A DNA stretch of 64,000 nucleotides, from NCBI RefSeq assembly GCF_000218235.1, contig NZ_GL945017.1:1489598-1553597 (forward strand), written 5' to 3'. Each line of letters begins with the position of its first letter. The first letter of the stretch is position 1. The notes under the pieces were generated by a model. It made no database searches, had not been told where the DNA came from, and saw only the letters and a list, made by a program, of their open reading frames with translations. This document shows, piece after piece, positions 44,596 to 53,473 of this stretch. The position numbers were made by a program, and so were the translations under genes. The DNA is from Hallella multisaccharivorax DSM 17128. Lineage in GTDB: Bacteria; Bacteroidota; Bacteroidia; Bacteroidales; Bacteroidaceae.

Positions 44596-44798
44596 CGGCT
44601 TTCTTAAGACTTACACATTATATAATAGTACATTTTTATCCATGTTAAGGCACATAGCAAGAGCCTTTCTCATCGCTGTGCAAATGTTTAACATTTGTTT
44701 ACCTAATGTATTTATCTGATTACCAATGCATTGCAAAAAAGTTACATAGAAGCCTAAAAAAAGTCGATAAAAAATGAACAACGTATTAAAAAAATGCC

Positions 44799-44806
44799 TA
44801 CCTTTG
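44799..44806 (+). promoter_or_regulatory. Promoter -7 box of the small lipoprotein gene
   Basis: TACCTTTG, about 50 bases upstream of the ATG at 44857; no clear -33 box. Confidence 0.65.
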
Positions 44807-44856
44807 CAGCGTTGTTAATGAACAAGATTGTTTTACAGATTTAAAAAGCAAAGAAA

Positions 44857-45036
44857 ATGAAGAAATTAGTTTTAATGTTCGTGGCTATTGCAGCTATCTC
44901 TTTCGCATCATGTGGTAACAAAAACCAGAGTGCAGCTCCTGCTTCTGATTCTGACACAACAGCTGTTGCTGACACAACTGACACCGCTGCTGTTGACACT
45001 GCTGCTGCTGATACAGCTGCTACTCCTGCTAAATAA
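44857..45036 (+). CDS. 59-residue Asp/Thr/Ala-rich lipoprotein
   Basis: A small gene just under the usual 60-codon cut-off. The product starts MKKLVLMFVAIAAISFASC with a basic start, a hydrophobic stretch and a lipobox ending at Cys19. The 40-residue mature part is almost only Ala, Asp, Thr, Ser and Pro (DTTAVADTTDTAAVDTAAAD), acidic and probably unstructured. It has its own promoter and a very strong terminator, which suggests high expression as a short mRNA. I know of no function; a linker-like surface lipoprotein is likely. Confidence 0.85.
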   Translation: MKKLVLMFVAIAAISFASCGNKNQSAAPASDSDTTAVADTTDTAAVDTAAADTAATPAK

Positions 45037-45079
45037 GTTGGTATCTCCGTTAGCACGAAATAAAAAAGATTGAGAGACT

Positions 45080-45110
45080 CCGCCTCAGGCTTTGCCTGAG
45101 GCGGTTTTTT
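45080..45110 (+). terminator. Terminator of the small lipoprotein gene
   Basis: An 11-base perfect stem (CCGCCTCAGGC / GCCTGAGGCGG) with loop TTT and six T residues. Confidence 0.95.
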
Positions 45111-45163
45111 GTATATAAGTAAACTCCGCCTCGCTCCTCTCTTGGCAATGCAAAGGTAATGCG

Positions 45164-45288
45164 TTTACGGTGTAATGGCAATGCGTTTACAGTGTAATGG
45201 CAATGCGTCTACAGTGTAATGGCGATGCCTTTACAGTGTAATGGCGATGCGTCTACAGCGTGATGGCGATGCCTTTACAACGTAGAAG
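45164..45288. repeat. 22-bp dyad repeat array C (family 1)
   Basis: Units begin at 45164, 45186, 45208, 45230 and 45252, with a partial sixth at 45274. The core is T(T/C)TAC-NNN-GTAAT followed by GGCAATGCG or GGCGATGCC. A degenerate unit may precede (from 45143). The array lies between the lipoprotein terminator and the glucosaminidase promoter. Confidence 0.9.
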
Positions 45289-45331
45289 TTTTTTTATTCC
45301 AACTTTCTTCCCCGCTAATATATATTTTTAC

Positions 45332-45339
45332 TAACTTTG
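45332..45339 (+). promoter_or_regulatory. Promoter -7 box of the glucosaminidase operon
   Basis: TAACTTTG, 44 bases downstream of array C. It sets the start of the next gene at the ATG at 45369. Confidence 0.7.
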
Positions 45340-45368
45340 CACATGGCATTCATTTGTTTTCAGAATAC

Positions 45369-46295
45369 ATGCATTCTATAAGATATTTCATATTACTCTT
45401 CACCATAAGCCTCGGTCTCACCTGCGCGCAGGCACAGTCAATGCAGAACATGGCTTACCTGCAATATATCGATCAGTTCAAAGATCTGGCGATAGAGCAA
45501 ATGGAGCGATACCGCATACCGGCAAGCATCACGCTGGCCCAGGGACTTTTTGAGAGTTGCGCAGGGCAGAGCCGTCTTGCCACTGTAGGCAACAACCATT
45601 TCGGCATCAAATGCCATGGATGGGACGGACGGTCCATCAACGCTGACGATGACGAGCCCGACGAATGCTTCCGCGCATACGACAACGCCAAGCAAAGCTA
45701 CGAGGACCACAGCCGCTTTCTCCGCAACACTCCGCGCTATGCCATGCTCTTCCAGCTCAGTCCCAATGACTATAAGGGATGGGCAAGGGGATTAAAGGCT
45801 TGCGGCTATGCCACAAACCCACGCTATGCCGACAATCTCATCAACATCATCGAGCTTTACCGCCTCTACCAATACGACCACGCCAAAGGCTACGACCATT
45901 TCATGGCCGACCGCTACAACGCACGCAGCCACAACTATTCGCCAAACGGCTTCCACCCTATTACCAAATGCAACAAAAACTATTACATTGTGGCACGGGA
46001 TGGTGACACCTTCCGCAGCCTCGCCAAAGAGACAGATATCTCCAGACGTAAACTTGCAAAATATAACGAGCGGGACAAAAACGACGTGTTGCATGCGGGA
46101 GACATTATCTATTTAGAGAAAAAACAGAAAAGGGCCTCAAAAGTATTCAAGGGCAAGCCACATATCGTCAAGGTCGGAGAAAGCATGTATTCCATCGCTC
46201 AATTGTATGGTATCAGGCTGAAAGACCTTTATAAAATGAACCACATGAGCCCCGACGACTCCATCGTAGTAGGGCAGCAACTTAAAGTCAGATAA
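45369..46295 (+). CDS. Exported glucosaminidase with two LysM domains
   Basis: A 308-residue peptidoglycan hydrolase. After a signal peptide (about 1-22, ending AQA) comes a GH73-type glucosaminidase domain (YRIPASITLAQGLFESCAGQSRLATVGNNHFGIKC; catalytic Glu in LFES). It runs to about residue 160. Two LysM modules follow: NYYIVARDGDTFRSLAKETDISRRKLAKYN and HIVKVGESMYSIAQLYGIRLKDLYKMN. It cuts the glycan strand during wall growth or division. The M64 peptidase gene starts two bases later. Confidence 0.92.
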   Translation: MHSIRYFILLFTISLGLTCAQAQSMQNMAYLQYIDQFKDLAIEQMERYRIPASITLAQGLFESCAGQSRLATVGNNHFGIKCHGWDGRSINADDDEPDECFRAYDNAKQSYEDHSRFLRNTPRYAMLFQLSPNDYKGWARGLKACGYATNPRYADNLINIIELYRLYQYDHAKGYDHFMADRYNARSHNYSPNGFHPITKCNKNYYIVARDGDTFRSLAKETDISRRKLAKYNERDKNDVLHAGDIIYLEKKQKRASKVFKGKPHIVKVGESMYSIAQLYGIRLKDLYKMNHMSPDDSIVVGQQLKVR

Positions 46296-46297
46296 TC

Positions 46298-47536
46298 ATG
46301 AAAAGACTGTTTTCCTTCCTTATTGCCGTTTTGGCAGCAGTGGGCATGTATGCTCAGAACTTTGACGACTGGTTTCAAGACAAGACTCTTCGTATCGACT
46401 ATATCTTCTCCGGTAACGACCATCAGCAACACATTGCCGTGGATGAGCTCTGCCAGTCGCCGCGATGGTATGGCAAACGACAGCACCTCAACGAGGTACC
46501 TATGGAGGGCAACGGACAGTTAACGGTGCGCGACCATGCTACGGGAAAGGTCATCTACCGCAACTCGTTCTCCACGCTCTTTCAGGAATGGCAGTCTTAT
46601 CCTGAGGCAAAACAAACCGACAAAAGTTTTGAGAATGTCTTCTTGATGCCTATGCCTAAGCACGCTGCCGACGTCACGCTTGAACTCCGCAACAACCGCC
46701 GGCAAGTATCTGCGGCACTCACTCATGAGGTAGACCCCAATGATATTCTTATTCGGCATATCGGCGAGCGGGGACTGACGCCTTATATTTTCCTGCAGAA
46801 AGCAACTGACACCACACGGTGCATTCACATCGCCTTTGTTGCAGAAGGATATACCAGGGCCGAGATGCCCACTTTTCTGGCCGATGCCCGCCGTGCCATG
46901 GGCTATATCTTCTCTTATGAACCATTCCAGAGCTCACGCACCAAGTTCAGTTGCGTAGCCGTAGAGGCGCCTTCCGAGGAGAGCGGTGTCAGCATCCCTG
47001 ACAAAGGCATCTGGAAAAAGACAGCCCTGCTCTCCAGCTACGACACCTTCTATAGCGACCGCTACCTTACCACACTGCATCTCAAGAAGCTCCACGACTG
47101 GCTGGCGGGCGTTCCCTATGAGCACATCATCGTTCTCGTCAATACCAACCGCTATGGCGGCGGCGGCATTCTCAATAGCTATGACCTGTGTGCGGCTCAC
47201 CACCCCACGTTCCGGCCTGTTGTCGTGCATGAGTTCGGCCACAGCTTCGCAGGACTTGCCGATGAATATGCCTACGACACAGAGGAAGTACCCATGTATC
47301 CCCACGATGTAGAGCCATGGGAGAAAAACATCACTACAAAAGTCAACTTCAAAGGCAAATGGGAAAACCTCATCGGAAAGGACCCTAAAGCAGGATTCTA
47401 CGAAGGAGCTGGCTACAGTCCTAAAGGCGTTTACCGTGCCTATCCCGACTGCCGGATGCGCACCAACGAGAATCCTGAGTTTTGTCCTGCCTGTAAGCAA
47501 GCGCTACAAGGAGTAATAGACTTCTATACAAAATAG
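46298..47536 (+). CDS. M64-family (IgA-peptidase-like) metallopeptidase
   Basis: A 412-residue exported zinc peptidase. The signal peptide is about residues 1-19 (cleavage after MYA). The zinc site HEFGHSFAGLADEYAY is visible near residue 310. The N-terminal half (about 25-160) is a beta-rich domain. Family members include an IgA-cleaving enzyme and many gut Bacteroidota proteins of unknown target. The tail CRMRTNENPEFCPACKQAL has three cysteines. It sits in one operon with the glucosaminidase and the flavodoxin-type gene. Confidence 0.88.
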   Translation: MKRLFSFLIAVLAAVGMYAQNFDDWFQDKTLRIDYIFSGNDHQQHIAVDELCQSPRWYGKRQHLNEVPMEGNGQLTVRDHATGKVIYRNSFSTLFQEWQSYPEAKQTDKSFENVFLMPMPKHAADVTLELRNNRRQVSAALTHEVDPNDILIRHIGERGLTPYIFLQKATDTTRCIHIAFVAEGYTRAEMPTFLADARRAMGYIFSYEPFQSSRTKFSCVAVEAPSEESGVSIPDKGIWKKTALLSSYDTFYSDRYLTTLHLKKLHDWLAGVPYEHIIVLVNTNRYGGGGILNSYDLCAAHHPTFRPVVVHEFGHSFAGLADEYAYDTEEVPMYPHDVEPWEKNITTKVNFKGKWENLIGKDPKAGFYEGAGYSPKGVYRAYPDCRMRTNENPEFCPACKQALQGVIDFYTK

Positions 47537-47540
47537 CACC

Positions 47541-48320
47541 ATGATTTTTTATCTTTCCGACACTGGAAACACAGGCTGGGCAGCCAAGACCATTGCAGAA
47601 AGAACAAGCGACAGGCTGCTCTTTATCCCAGAGCTACTGCGTAGCAGCAGTACCACCTTTGAGTTAAGGAGAGGCGAGAACCTCGGTCTGTGCTTCCCCG
47701 TGCATGGTTGGCGACCGCCGATGATTGTACGCGAATTCATCAAGCGGCTACGCATCAACACGGACGGGCACTATGTCTATGCACTGTGTACAGCCGGTGA
47801 CAACATTGGTGAAACAATGGATATCCTCAGTAAGGACTTGAGCGAAAAAGGAATAAGACTCAATGCGTCGTTTTCACTTATCATGCCTGAGTCGTATTTA
47901 GGTCTTCCATTCTTCAATGTAGACAGCCCAAACAAGGAAAGGGCCAAACAGGAAACAGCTGAGAAGGAATTGAATGGTTATCTCCGTGAGATCGTCGACA
48001 AAAGGGAAGTGCGCCACCTTGTCTGTGGCCACTGGCCGCGCTTGAACTCCCGTTTACTTGGCGGTTTCTTTGTCCGACACCTTATTACCGACAAGAAGTT
48101 TGCAGTTGACAGCCGCCGCTGCGTAAAATGCGGTATCTGCGCTGACGTCTGTCCAACAAAGAATGTAATTGGCGGACTGGGTTATGAACCCAAGTGGAAA
48201 CACGACGGTTCGTGCATTGCGTGCTTTGCCTGCTACCATCATTGTCCACACCACGCCATCGACTACGGATCGTTAACCAAACATAAGGGACAATACTTCT
48301 TTGGAAGAAAAAGGAATTGA
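47541..48320 (+). CDS. EFR1-family flavodoxin-ferredoxin protein
   Basis: A 259-residue electron-transfer protein. The first 160 residues form a flavodoxin-like domain (FYLSDTGNTGWAAKTIAE, with the FMN phosphate loop TGNTG, and TAGDNIGETM). The C-terminus holds two 4Fe-4S motifs, CVKCGICADVCPTKN and CIACFACYHHCP. It is probably a cytosolic electron carrier or part of a redox enzyme. It begins 4 bases after the peptidase gene. Confidence 0.9.
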   Translation: MIFYLSDTGNTGWAAKTIAERTSDRLLFIPELLRSSSTTFELRRGENLGLCFPVHGWRPPMIVREFIKRLRINTDGHYVYALCTAGDNIGETMDILSKDLSEKGIRLNASFSLIMPESYLGLPFFNVDSPNKERAKQETAEKELNGYLREIVDKREVRHLVCGHWPRLNSRLLGGFFVRHLITDKKFAVDSRRCVKCGICADVCPTKNVIGGLGYEPKWKHDGSCIACFACYHHCPHHAIDYGSLTKHKGQYFFGRKRN

Positions 48321-48346
48321 AAAGTAAGAAGTTAAAAGGCAAAACG

Positions 48347-48377
48347 TTTGCCATGTCAATAAAAAAAGGTATCTTTG
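48347..48377 (+). promoter_or_regulatory. Promoter of the aminotransferase gene
   Basis: TTTG (48347-48350), 19-base spacer, TATCTTTG (48370-48377). Confidence 0.8.
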
Positions 48378-48400
48378 CGCCTTGAAAATATCAACAGATA

Positions 48401-49600
48401 ATGCCTGAAATTTCAGTTCGTGGCCTTGAGATGCCACAGTCACCTATACGCAAACTCGCTCCCTTGGCAGCAAAAGCTAAGGAGCGAGGCATCAAGGTTT
48501 ATCATCTCAATATAGGCCAACCAGACCTTCCTTCTCCGCAATGTGGGCTTGATGCCTTGAAGCATATTGACAGGAAAGTGCTGGAGTATTCTCCCTCTCA
48601 GGGCTATCTCTCTTACCGTGAGAAGCTTGTCAAGTATTATGCCAAATACGACATCAACGTCACTCCTGACGAAATCATCATTACCTCAGGAGGCTCAGAG
48701 GCCGTGCTTTTCGCTTTCATGAGCTGCCTGAATCCCGGTGATGAGATTATTGTTCCTGAGCCGGCATATGCCAACTACATGGCTTTTGCCATTTCTGCCG
48801 GAGCCAAAATACGCACCATCGCCACCACCATTGAAGAGGGATTCTCTCTGCCAAAAGTGGAGAAGTTTGAGAAACTCATCAACAGCAAGACGCGTGCTAT
48901 CATGATCTGCAACCCAAACAACCCTACAGGATACCTCTATACAAGGCGCGAGATGAACCAGATACGCGATCTCGTAAAGAAATACGACCTTTATCTTTTC
49001 TCCGACGAGGTCTACCGTGAATACATCTACACGGGAAGTCCTTACATCAGTGCCATGCACCTTACAGGAATAGAGAACAACGTCATCCTCATTGACTCTG
49101 TATCAAAACGCTATTCAGAATGCGGTATCCGCGTCGGCGCATTGATTACACATAACAGTGAGGTGCGCAAGGCCGTCATGAAGTTTTGTCAGGCAAGACT
49201 CTCCCCGCCACTTATTGGGCAAATCATAGCGGAAGCCTCTCTTGATGCGCCGGAAGAGTATTACCGTAACGTTTATGATGAATACGTAGAGCGCCGGAAA
49301 TGTCTCATCGACGGGCTTAACCGCATTCCCGGAGTCTATTCTCCCATCCCCATGGGAGCCTTCTATACTGTGGCCCAACTGCCCGTTGACGACTCCGAAA
49401 AGTTCTGCCGTTGGTGTCTCGAGTCATTCAATTATGAGGGCGAGACCATCATGATGGCTCCAGCATCAGGCTTTTACACTACTCCGGGAGCTGGCTGCAA
49501 TCAAGTGCGTCTTGCTTATGTCCTGAAGAAAGAGGATCTCAGAAGGGCCCTCATCGTTTTGAGCAAAGCACTTGAAGCATACCCAGGAAAGACATTGTAA
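48401..49600 (+). CDS. PLP-dependent aminotransferase (class I/II, aspartate-type)
   Basis: A 399-residue aminotransferase. It has YHLNIGQPDLPSP, ITSGGSEAVLFAF, MICNPNNPTGYLY, LFSDEVYREYIY and the PLP lysine in DSVSKRYSECGIRVG (SxSK). The C-terminus carries the substrate-side residues in GCNQVRLAYV (Arg). This is the aspartate aminotransferase Ib-type pattern, but broader substrate use is common. A Lol-type permease follows in the same direction. Confidence 0.92.
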   Translation: MPEISVRGLEMPQSPIRKLAPLAAKAKERGIKVYHLNIGQPDLPSPQCGLDALKHIDRKVLEYSPSQGYLSYREKLVKYYAKYDINVTPDEIIITSGGSEAVLFAFMSCLNPGDEIIVPEPAYANYMAFAISAGAKIRTIATTIEEGFSLPKVEKFEKLINSKTRAIMICNPNNPTGYLYTRREMNQIRDLVKKYDLYLFSDEVYREYIYTGSPYISAMHLTGIENNVILIDSVSKRYSECGIRVGALITHNSEVRKAVMKFCQARLSPPLIGQIIAEASLDAPEEYYRNVYDEYVERRKCLIDGLNRIPGVYSPIPMGAFYTVAQLPVDDSEKFCRWCLESFNYEGETIMMAPASGFYTTPGAGCNQVRLAYVLKKEDLRRALIVLSKALEAYPGKTL

Positions 49601-49613
49601 TAAAGACATTATA

Positions 49614-50861
49614 ATGAATCTCCCACTTTTCTTAGCAAGAAGGATCTACGGTGACCACGGCGACAAGCACAAGGTGTCGCGCCCTGCCATCACCATTGCC
49701 ACAGCAGGTGTGGCAATAGGATTGGCTGTCATGATTGTATCAGTTTGTGTCGTGCTTGGCTTCAAACATACCATTCAAGGCAAAGTCATCGGTTTCGGAT
49801 CACATATTCAAGTGACTAACTTCGTGTCGCAGACCGAAGCGGAGCAGTATCCTATTGCCGCCAGCGACAGCATGATGAGTGCCATTCGAGCCATCAATGG
49901 TGTGAGGCACGCTGAGAGATTTGCTTATCAGCAAGGCATTCTCAAAACCGACAGCAACTTCTTGGGTGTCGTTCTCAAAGGCGTAGGAAGCGAATGGGAC
50001 TCTACTTTTATCCACCAGAACATGGTATCAGGAAGCATTCCACACTTCTCCGACAGTGCCTCGTCCAACAAAATTCTGATTTCGAAAAGTATTGCTGACA
50101 AGCTGAATCTGAAACAAGGACAGCGTATTTTCACTTATTTCATCAACAATAGTGGTGTACGTATCCGCCGATTCACCATCCAAGGCATTTACCAAACAAA
50201 CTTAAGCCAATACGATTCCTACATGTGCTTCACGGATCTCTACACAACCGTGAGACTTAACGGGTGGCATCCCGATCAGGTTTCAGGAATAGAGGTGACT
50301 GTCAACGACTTCAACCATGTGGATGATGTGGAGCGGCAGTTCATCAAAAACGTGAACAAACGACAGGATCATTACGGCGAAACCTATACCTCGCAGACTA
50401 TCAAGGACATCAATCCACAGATTTTCCGCTGGCTTGACCTGCTGGACATGAACGTCTGGATTATCCTTGCGCTGATGACTGCCGTGGCAGGCGTGACCAT
50501 GATATCGGGTTTACTCATCATCATACTTGAGCGCACGACAATGATTGGCATTCTCAAGGCACTTGGCGCACGCAACAAGACTATCCGGCATCTCTTTCTT
50601 TGGTTTGCCACTTTCATCATTGGCAGAGGAATGGTCATTGGCAATGTCATTGGCATTAGTGCTTGCGCCTTACAAAAATACTTTGGAATCGTGAAGCTTG
50701 ACCCTGCTACTTACTACGTCAGCACGGTTCCCATTGAGTTCAACATTCCGTTGTTAGTGCTTCTCAACGTGGCTACCCTCTTAGTCAGCGTGTTTGTTTT
50801 GATTGGCCCGAGCTATCTCATTTCTCACATTCACCCAGCAAAGAGCATGCGTTACGAGTAG
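49614..50861 (+). CDS. FtsX/LolC-type ABC transporter permease
   Basis: A 415-residue inner-membrane protein in the LolC/LolE or MacB-FtsX style: one helix near the start (IATAGVAIGLAVMIVSVCVVLGF), a large periplasmic domain (about 50-265), then three helices (NVWIILALMTAVAGVTMISGLLIIILE, LGARNKTIRHLFLWFATFIIG, and a final pair near PLLVLLNVATLLVSVFVLIGPSYLI). It would handle lipoproteins or other envelope substrates. The ATPase is not in the window. The 3' end overlaps the helicase gene by 44 bases, convergently. The start is the ATG at 49614, 13 bases after the aminotransferase stop. Confidence 0.88.
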   Translation: MNLPLFLARRIYGDHGDKHKVSRPAITIATAGVAIGLAVMIVSVCVVLGFKHTIQGKVIGFGSHIQVTNFVSQTEAEQYPIAASDSMMSAIRAINGVRHAERFAYQQGILKTDSNFLGVVLKGVGSEWDSTFIHQNMVSGSIPHFSDSASSNKILISKSIADKLNLKQGQRIFTYFINNSGVRIRRFTIQGIYQTNLSQYDSYMCFTDLYTTVRLNGWHPDQVSGIEVTVNDFNHVDDVERQFIKNVNKRQDHYGETYTSQTIKDINPQIFRWLDLLDMNVWIILALMTAVAGVTMISGLLIIILERTTMIGILKALGARNKTIRHLFLWFATFIIGRGMVIGNVIGISACALQKYFGIVKLDPATYYVSTVPIEFNIPLLVLLNVATLLVSVFVLIGPSYLISHIHPAKSMRYE

Positions 50862-53298
50862 GATCAGCATTGGCCGTCAACCAAACTGTAGGTTCTATCC
50901 CACACATCTGCCGCACCCGTTCCTTCATTTTGTCTACGTCAAGTACGCCATAAGCAAAGCCCTTGCGTGTGAGTTCCGTGGGCAAAAGGTCGTCGTACTT
51001 GTCAAAAACAGGTGTCTCCTTGGGATATAGCAGTTCCATGGGGTCGAGTGGGCGGGCTATTTCTTCCGACAACACCTTGAAGAACTTTGTCGGAGAGACT
51101 CCCAAGGTGAACTGCATGTAATAAGGGCGGGCAGAGTTAAAGCCTTTCAGCCCCACCCGATTCGCGCATCTGATCCTGATGAAACGCTCCAATGCAAGAA
51201 AAGCATAGCTGCCAAGCCACGGAAACAGCGCATACATATTGCCGCCAAGAGATAACAACCAGTTGAGTCCAAGTCCCGACTTGCGAGCTGAATCCACTGC
51301 CTGAGATAGACGAAAGCGTGCATGCGGGAGCAAATAAGGATAACTGTTTTCGGGGGAAGCAGCAAGAATGTCGTGCATTTTCTCCAATATTTTGGTATGA
51401 ATATCGCCCGGCTCATCGCCAAAGTAAGCAGGAACGACCCCTTTCACGGGGTGGCAGTAGACGATGTGACGGTTGCGATCCACCTCTTCTACCACCCATA
51501 CATGACCTGCTATGGCTATCTTATCCTGCACGGGTGGTGGCTTAACGATGGTGCCTATCTCCTTCGATTCACAGCGAACCTTATATTCTTCATTCTCCTG
51601 GAAAACAGCATAGAACCTGAAGTTATTTACTACGCGCTCACCTTTCAACCCAACAATAAGGCCCCCACGCTCAGTCGTCTCAATATGATCGATCTTGAGC
51701 AGATGCCGTAAAAGCACACGATAATCATCTTGGCTAACTCCACGAAAATAGCTTAGTGTAAGCACACGCTCCGCCAACTCAGCCGGTGACATCTCTCCTC
51801 CACCGGCAAGCGTTGCCATCGTTTGGTGATAAAGCAACGAATAAGGTAACCTCCCTGTCCGTGGCGGCTCTACCCAATGCTCCTTCAGATAGAGTTCAAT
51901 GAGGGCGATGGCTTGCAGCAGCTTCCAGGGAATGGTCTGCGGCATCATGGCACGTGGCTCAGCCTTTTCTTCACGGATGACGAACCACATCTCCGATGGA
52001 GCGCCCCGCCGTCCTGTGCGACCCATGCGTTGAAGAAACGAACTGACAGTGAATGGAGCATCAATCTGAAAGGCATGCTCAAGCCGGCCAATATCGATAC
52101 CAAGCTCAAGCGTCGACGTGGTGCATACCGTCTTTAGCGAGTCTTCACGCTTGATTTCTTCCTCGGCGCTCTCGCGGTAACTCACTGAAAGATTACCGTG
52201 ATGGATGAGGAAACGATCAGGCTCGTGTAGGGCCTCACAATACATTCGCAGCGTGGAGCAAATTACTTCACACTCTTCCCGCGAGTTTGAGAAGATGAGA
52301 CAGCGATGTCCACGGGTATTTTCAAGGATATACCGGATTGACGGATCGAAAGCATTGCTCACAGGTTCAGTCTGATTTTCTCCGTTCGCCCCACTGTCTT
52401 TCCAAGGCCTGACAAACGGACTCCCGCCTTTCATCTCTCGTCTTGTGTCGGAAGGTCGTGATGGTTCCGTATCGCTTTGAAAAGGATTTGGATGGATGCA
52501 CTCATCACCATCATACTCCCTGCTAACACTACCCACGACTGTAGCAGGAGATGTCACAGCCAAAGGCGCACTACGACGATCGCCCTCGCTTCCGCTAACG
52601 GAAAGACTGAAATGCGCTACCGATATTCTCCATTTGGTACCTTGCGACTGAATCTTCGGAATGACGGTTCCTCGTCCGGTACCTGCTGAAAGGAATGCGC
52701 CCACCAGGCGCGGCTCACCGATAGTCGCGGAGAGGCCGATACGCCGTGGGTTGACACCTGCCATGCGAGAGAGCCGTTCCAAGAGGCACAGTGTCTGACC
52801 GCCACGGTCTCCACGAAGAAAAGAGTGAATCTCATCAATGACGATGAAACGGAGGTCGCCAAAGAGAAAAGGTATCTGAGAATGACGGTGGAGGAGCATT
52901 GCCTCAAGGCTCTCAGGTGTGATCTGAAGGATGCCCGAGGGGTGGCGCATAAGTTTCTTCTTCTGTTCCTGTGAGACATCGCCATGCCAGTGCCATACCT
53001 CCACTCCGCACTCACGACAGATATCGTTGAGTCGTACAAACTGGTCGTTGATAAGGGCTTTCAACGGAGCAATATAAATGCAGCCGATGGAGGCCGGCGG
53101 TTGTTCTTGCATCAGTGTGATGATGGGGAAGAAGGCTGCCTCCGTCTTTCCCGATGCCGTGGAGGCAGACAGCAACACGTTGGCACCGGAGTTGAAAATG
53201 GCATCCCCTGCTGCAGCCTGTATAGCGCGGAGCTTCTGCCACCCTTCCTCATAGATGTACCGCTGGATAGCGGGGGAGTACCGGGAGAAGATGTTCAT
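50818..53298 (-). CDS. Lhr-like DEAD/DEAH-box helicase
   Basis: An 826-residue superfamily II helicase. Motifs in order: ASTASGKT (Walker A, 44-51), APLKALINDQF, TPESLEAML, DEIHSF (Walker B, 155-160), LSATIG (about 189), then LIFSNSREE and GRTGRRGAPS (motifs IV and VI). The C-terminal half is Lhr-like. Residues about 233-316 are an odd Ser/Asp/Pro/Arg-rich, low-complexity insertion between the two RecA domains. All three TerB-type genes are on this strand, so this may once have followed the DUF2791 gene directly. The 44-base overlap with the permease is convergent. Confidence 0.88.
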   Translation of the reverse strand: MNIFSRYSPAIQRYIYEEGWQKLRAIQAAAGDAIFNSGANVLLSASTASGKTEAAFFPIITLMQEQPPASIGCIYIAPLKALINDQFVRLNDICRECGVEVWHWHGDVSQEQKKKLMRHPSGILQITPESLEAMLLHRHSQIPFLFGDLRFIVIDEIHSFLRGDRGGQTLCLLERLSRMAGVNPRRIGLSATIGEPRLVGAFLSAGTGRGTVIPKIQSQGTKWRISVAHFSLSVSGSEGDRRSAPLAVTSPATVVGSVSREYDGDECIHPNPFQSDTEPSRPSDTRREMKGGSPFVRPWKDSGANGENQTEPVSNAFDPSIRYILENTRGHRCLIFSNSREECEVICSTLRMYCEALHEPDRFLIHHGNLSVSYRESAEEEIKREDSLKTVCTTSTLELGIDIGRLEHAFQIDAPFTVSSFLQRMGRTGRRGAPSEMWFVIREEKAEPRAMMPQTIPWKLLQAIALIELYLKEHWVEPPRTGRLPYSLLYHQTMATLAGGGEMSPAELAERVLTLSYFRGVSQDDYRVLLRHLLKIDHIETTERGGLIVGLKGERVVNNFRFYAVFQENEEYKVRCESKEIGTIVKPPPVQDKIAIAGHVWVVEEVDRNRHIVYCHPVKGVVPAYFGDEPGDIHTKILEKMHDILAASPENSYPYLLPHARFRLSQAVDSARKSGLGLNWLLSLGGNMYALFPWLGSYAFLALERFIRIRCANRVGLKGFNSARPYYMQFTLGVSPTKFFKVLSEEIARPLDPMELLYPKETPVFDKYDDLLPTELTRKGFAYGVLDVDKMKERVRQMCGIEPTVWLTANADPTRNACSLLGECEK

Positions 53299-53372
53299 GA
53301 ATGCATTGATTGGAACTTGATGTTCTCAAACGGATATAAAAGTTTATAGTCTGAACTGTCCATTAGTCTCAT
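53295..53372 (-). other. 25-codon frame overlapping the helicase start
   Basis: A frame of 25 residues (MRLMDSSDYKLLYPFENIKF and five more) ends in a TGA that shares ATGA with the helicase start, the layout used for translational coupling. It may be a leader peptide or the remnant of a truncated upstream gene. Confidence 0.35.
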
Positions 53373-53392
53373 TATCTTACACAGAGAAATGC

Positions 53393-53409
53393 AGATAGAT
53401 AATCTGTCT
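53393..53409. repeat. Operator-like palindrome, copy 1
   Basis: The imperfect 17-base palindrome AGATAGATAATCTGTCT. The 16 bases from 53394 recur exactly at 56201-56216, just downstream of the MFS promoter. Confidence 0.7.
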
Positions 53410-53473
53410 CACCATAGCCTGCATTATTTTAAATTCATCGGATTCACGTTATATCAGGAACTGTAGAAAGTGT

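Noticed and set aside
44519..44719. 66-residue plus-strand frame in the mtaB/lipoprotein gap
   Set aside because: It overlaps the mtaB start and promoter and has random-looking composition.
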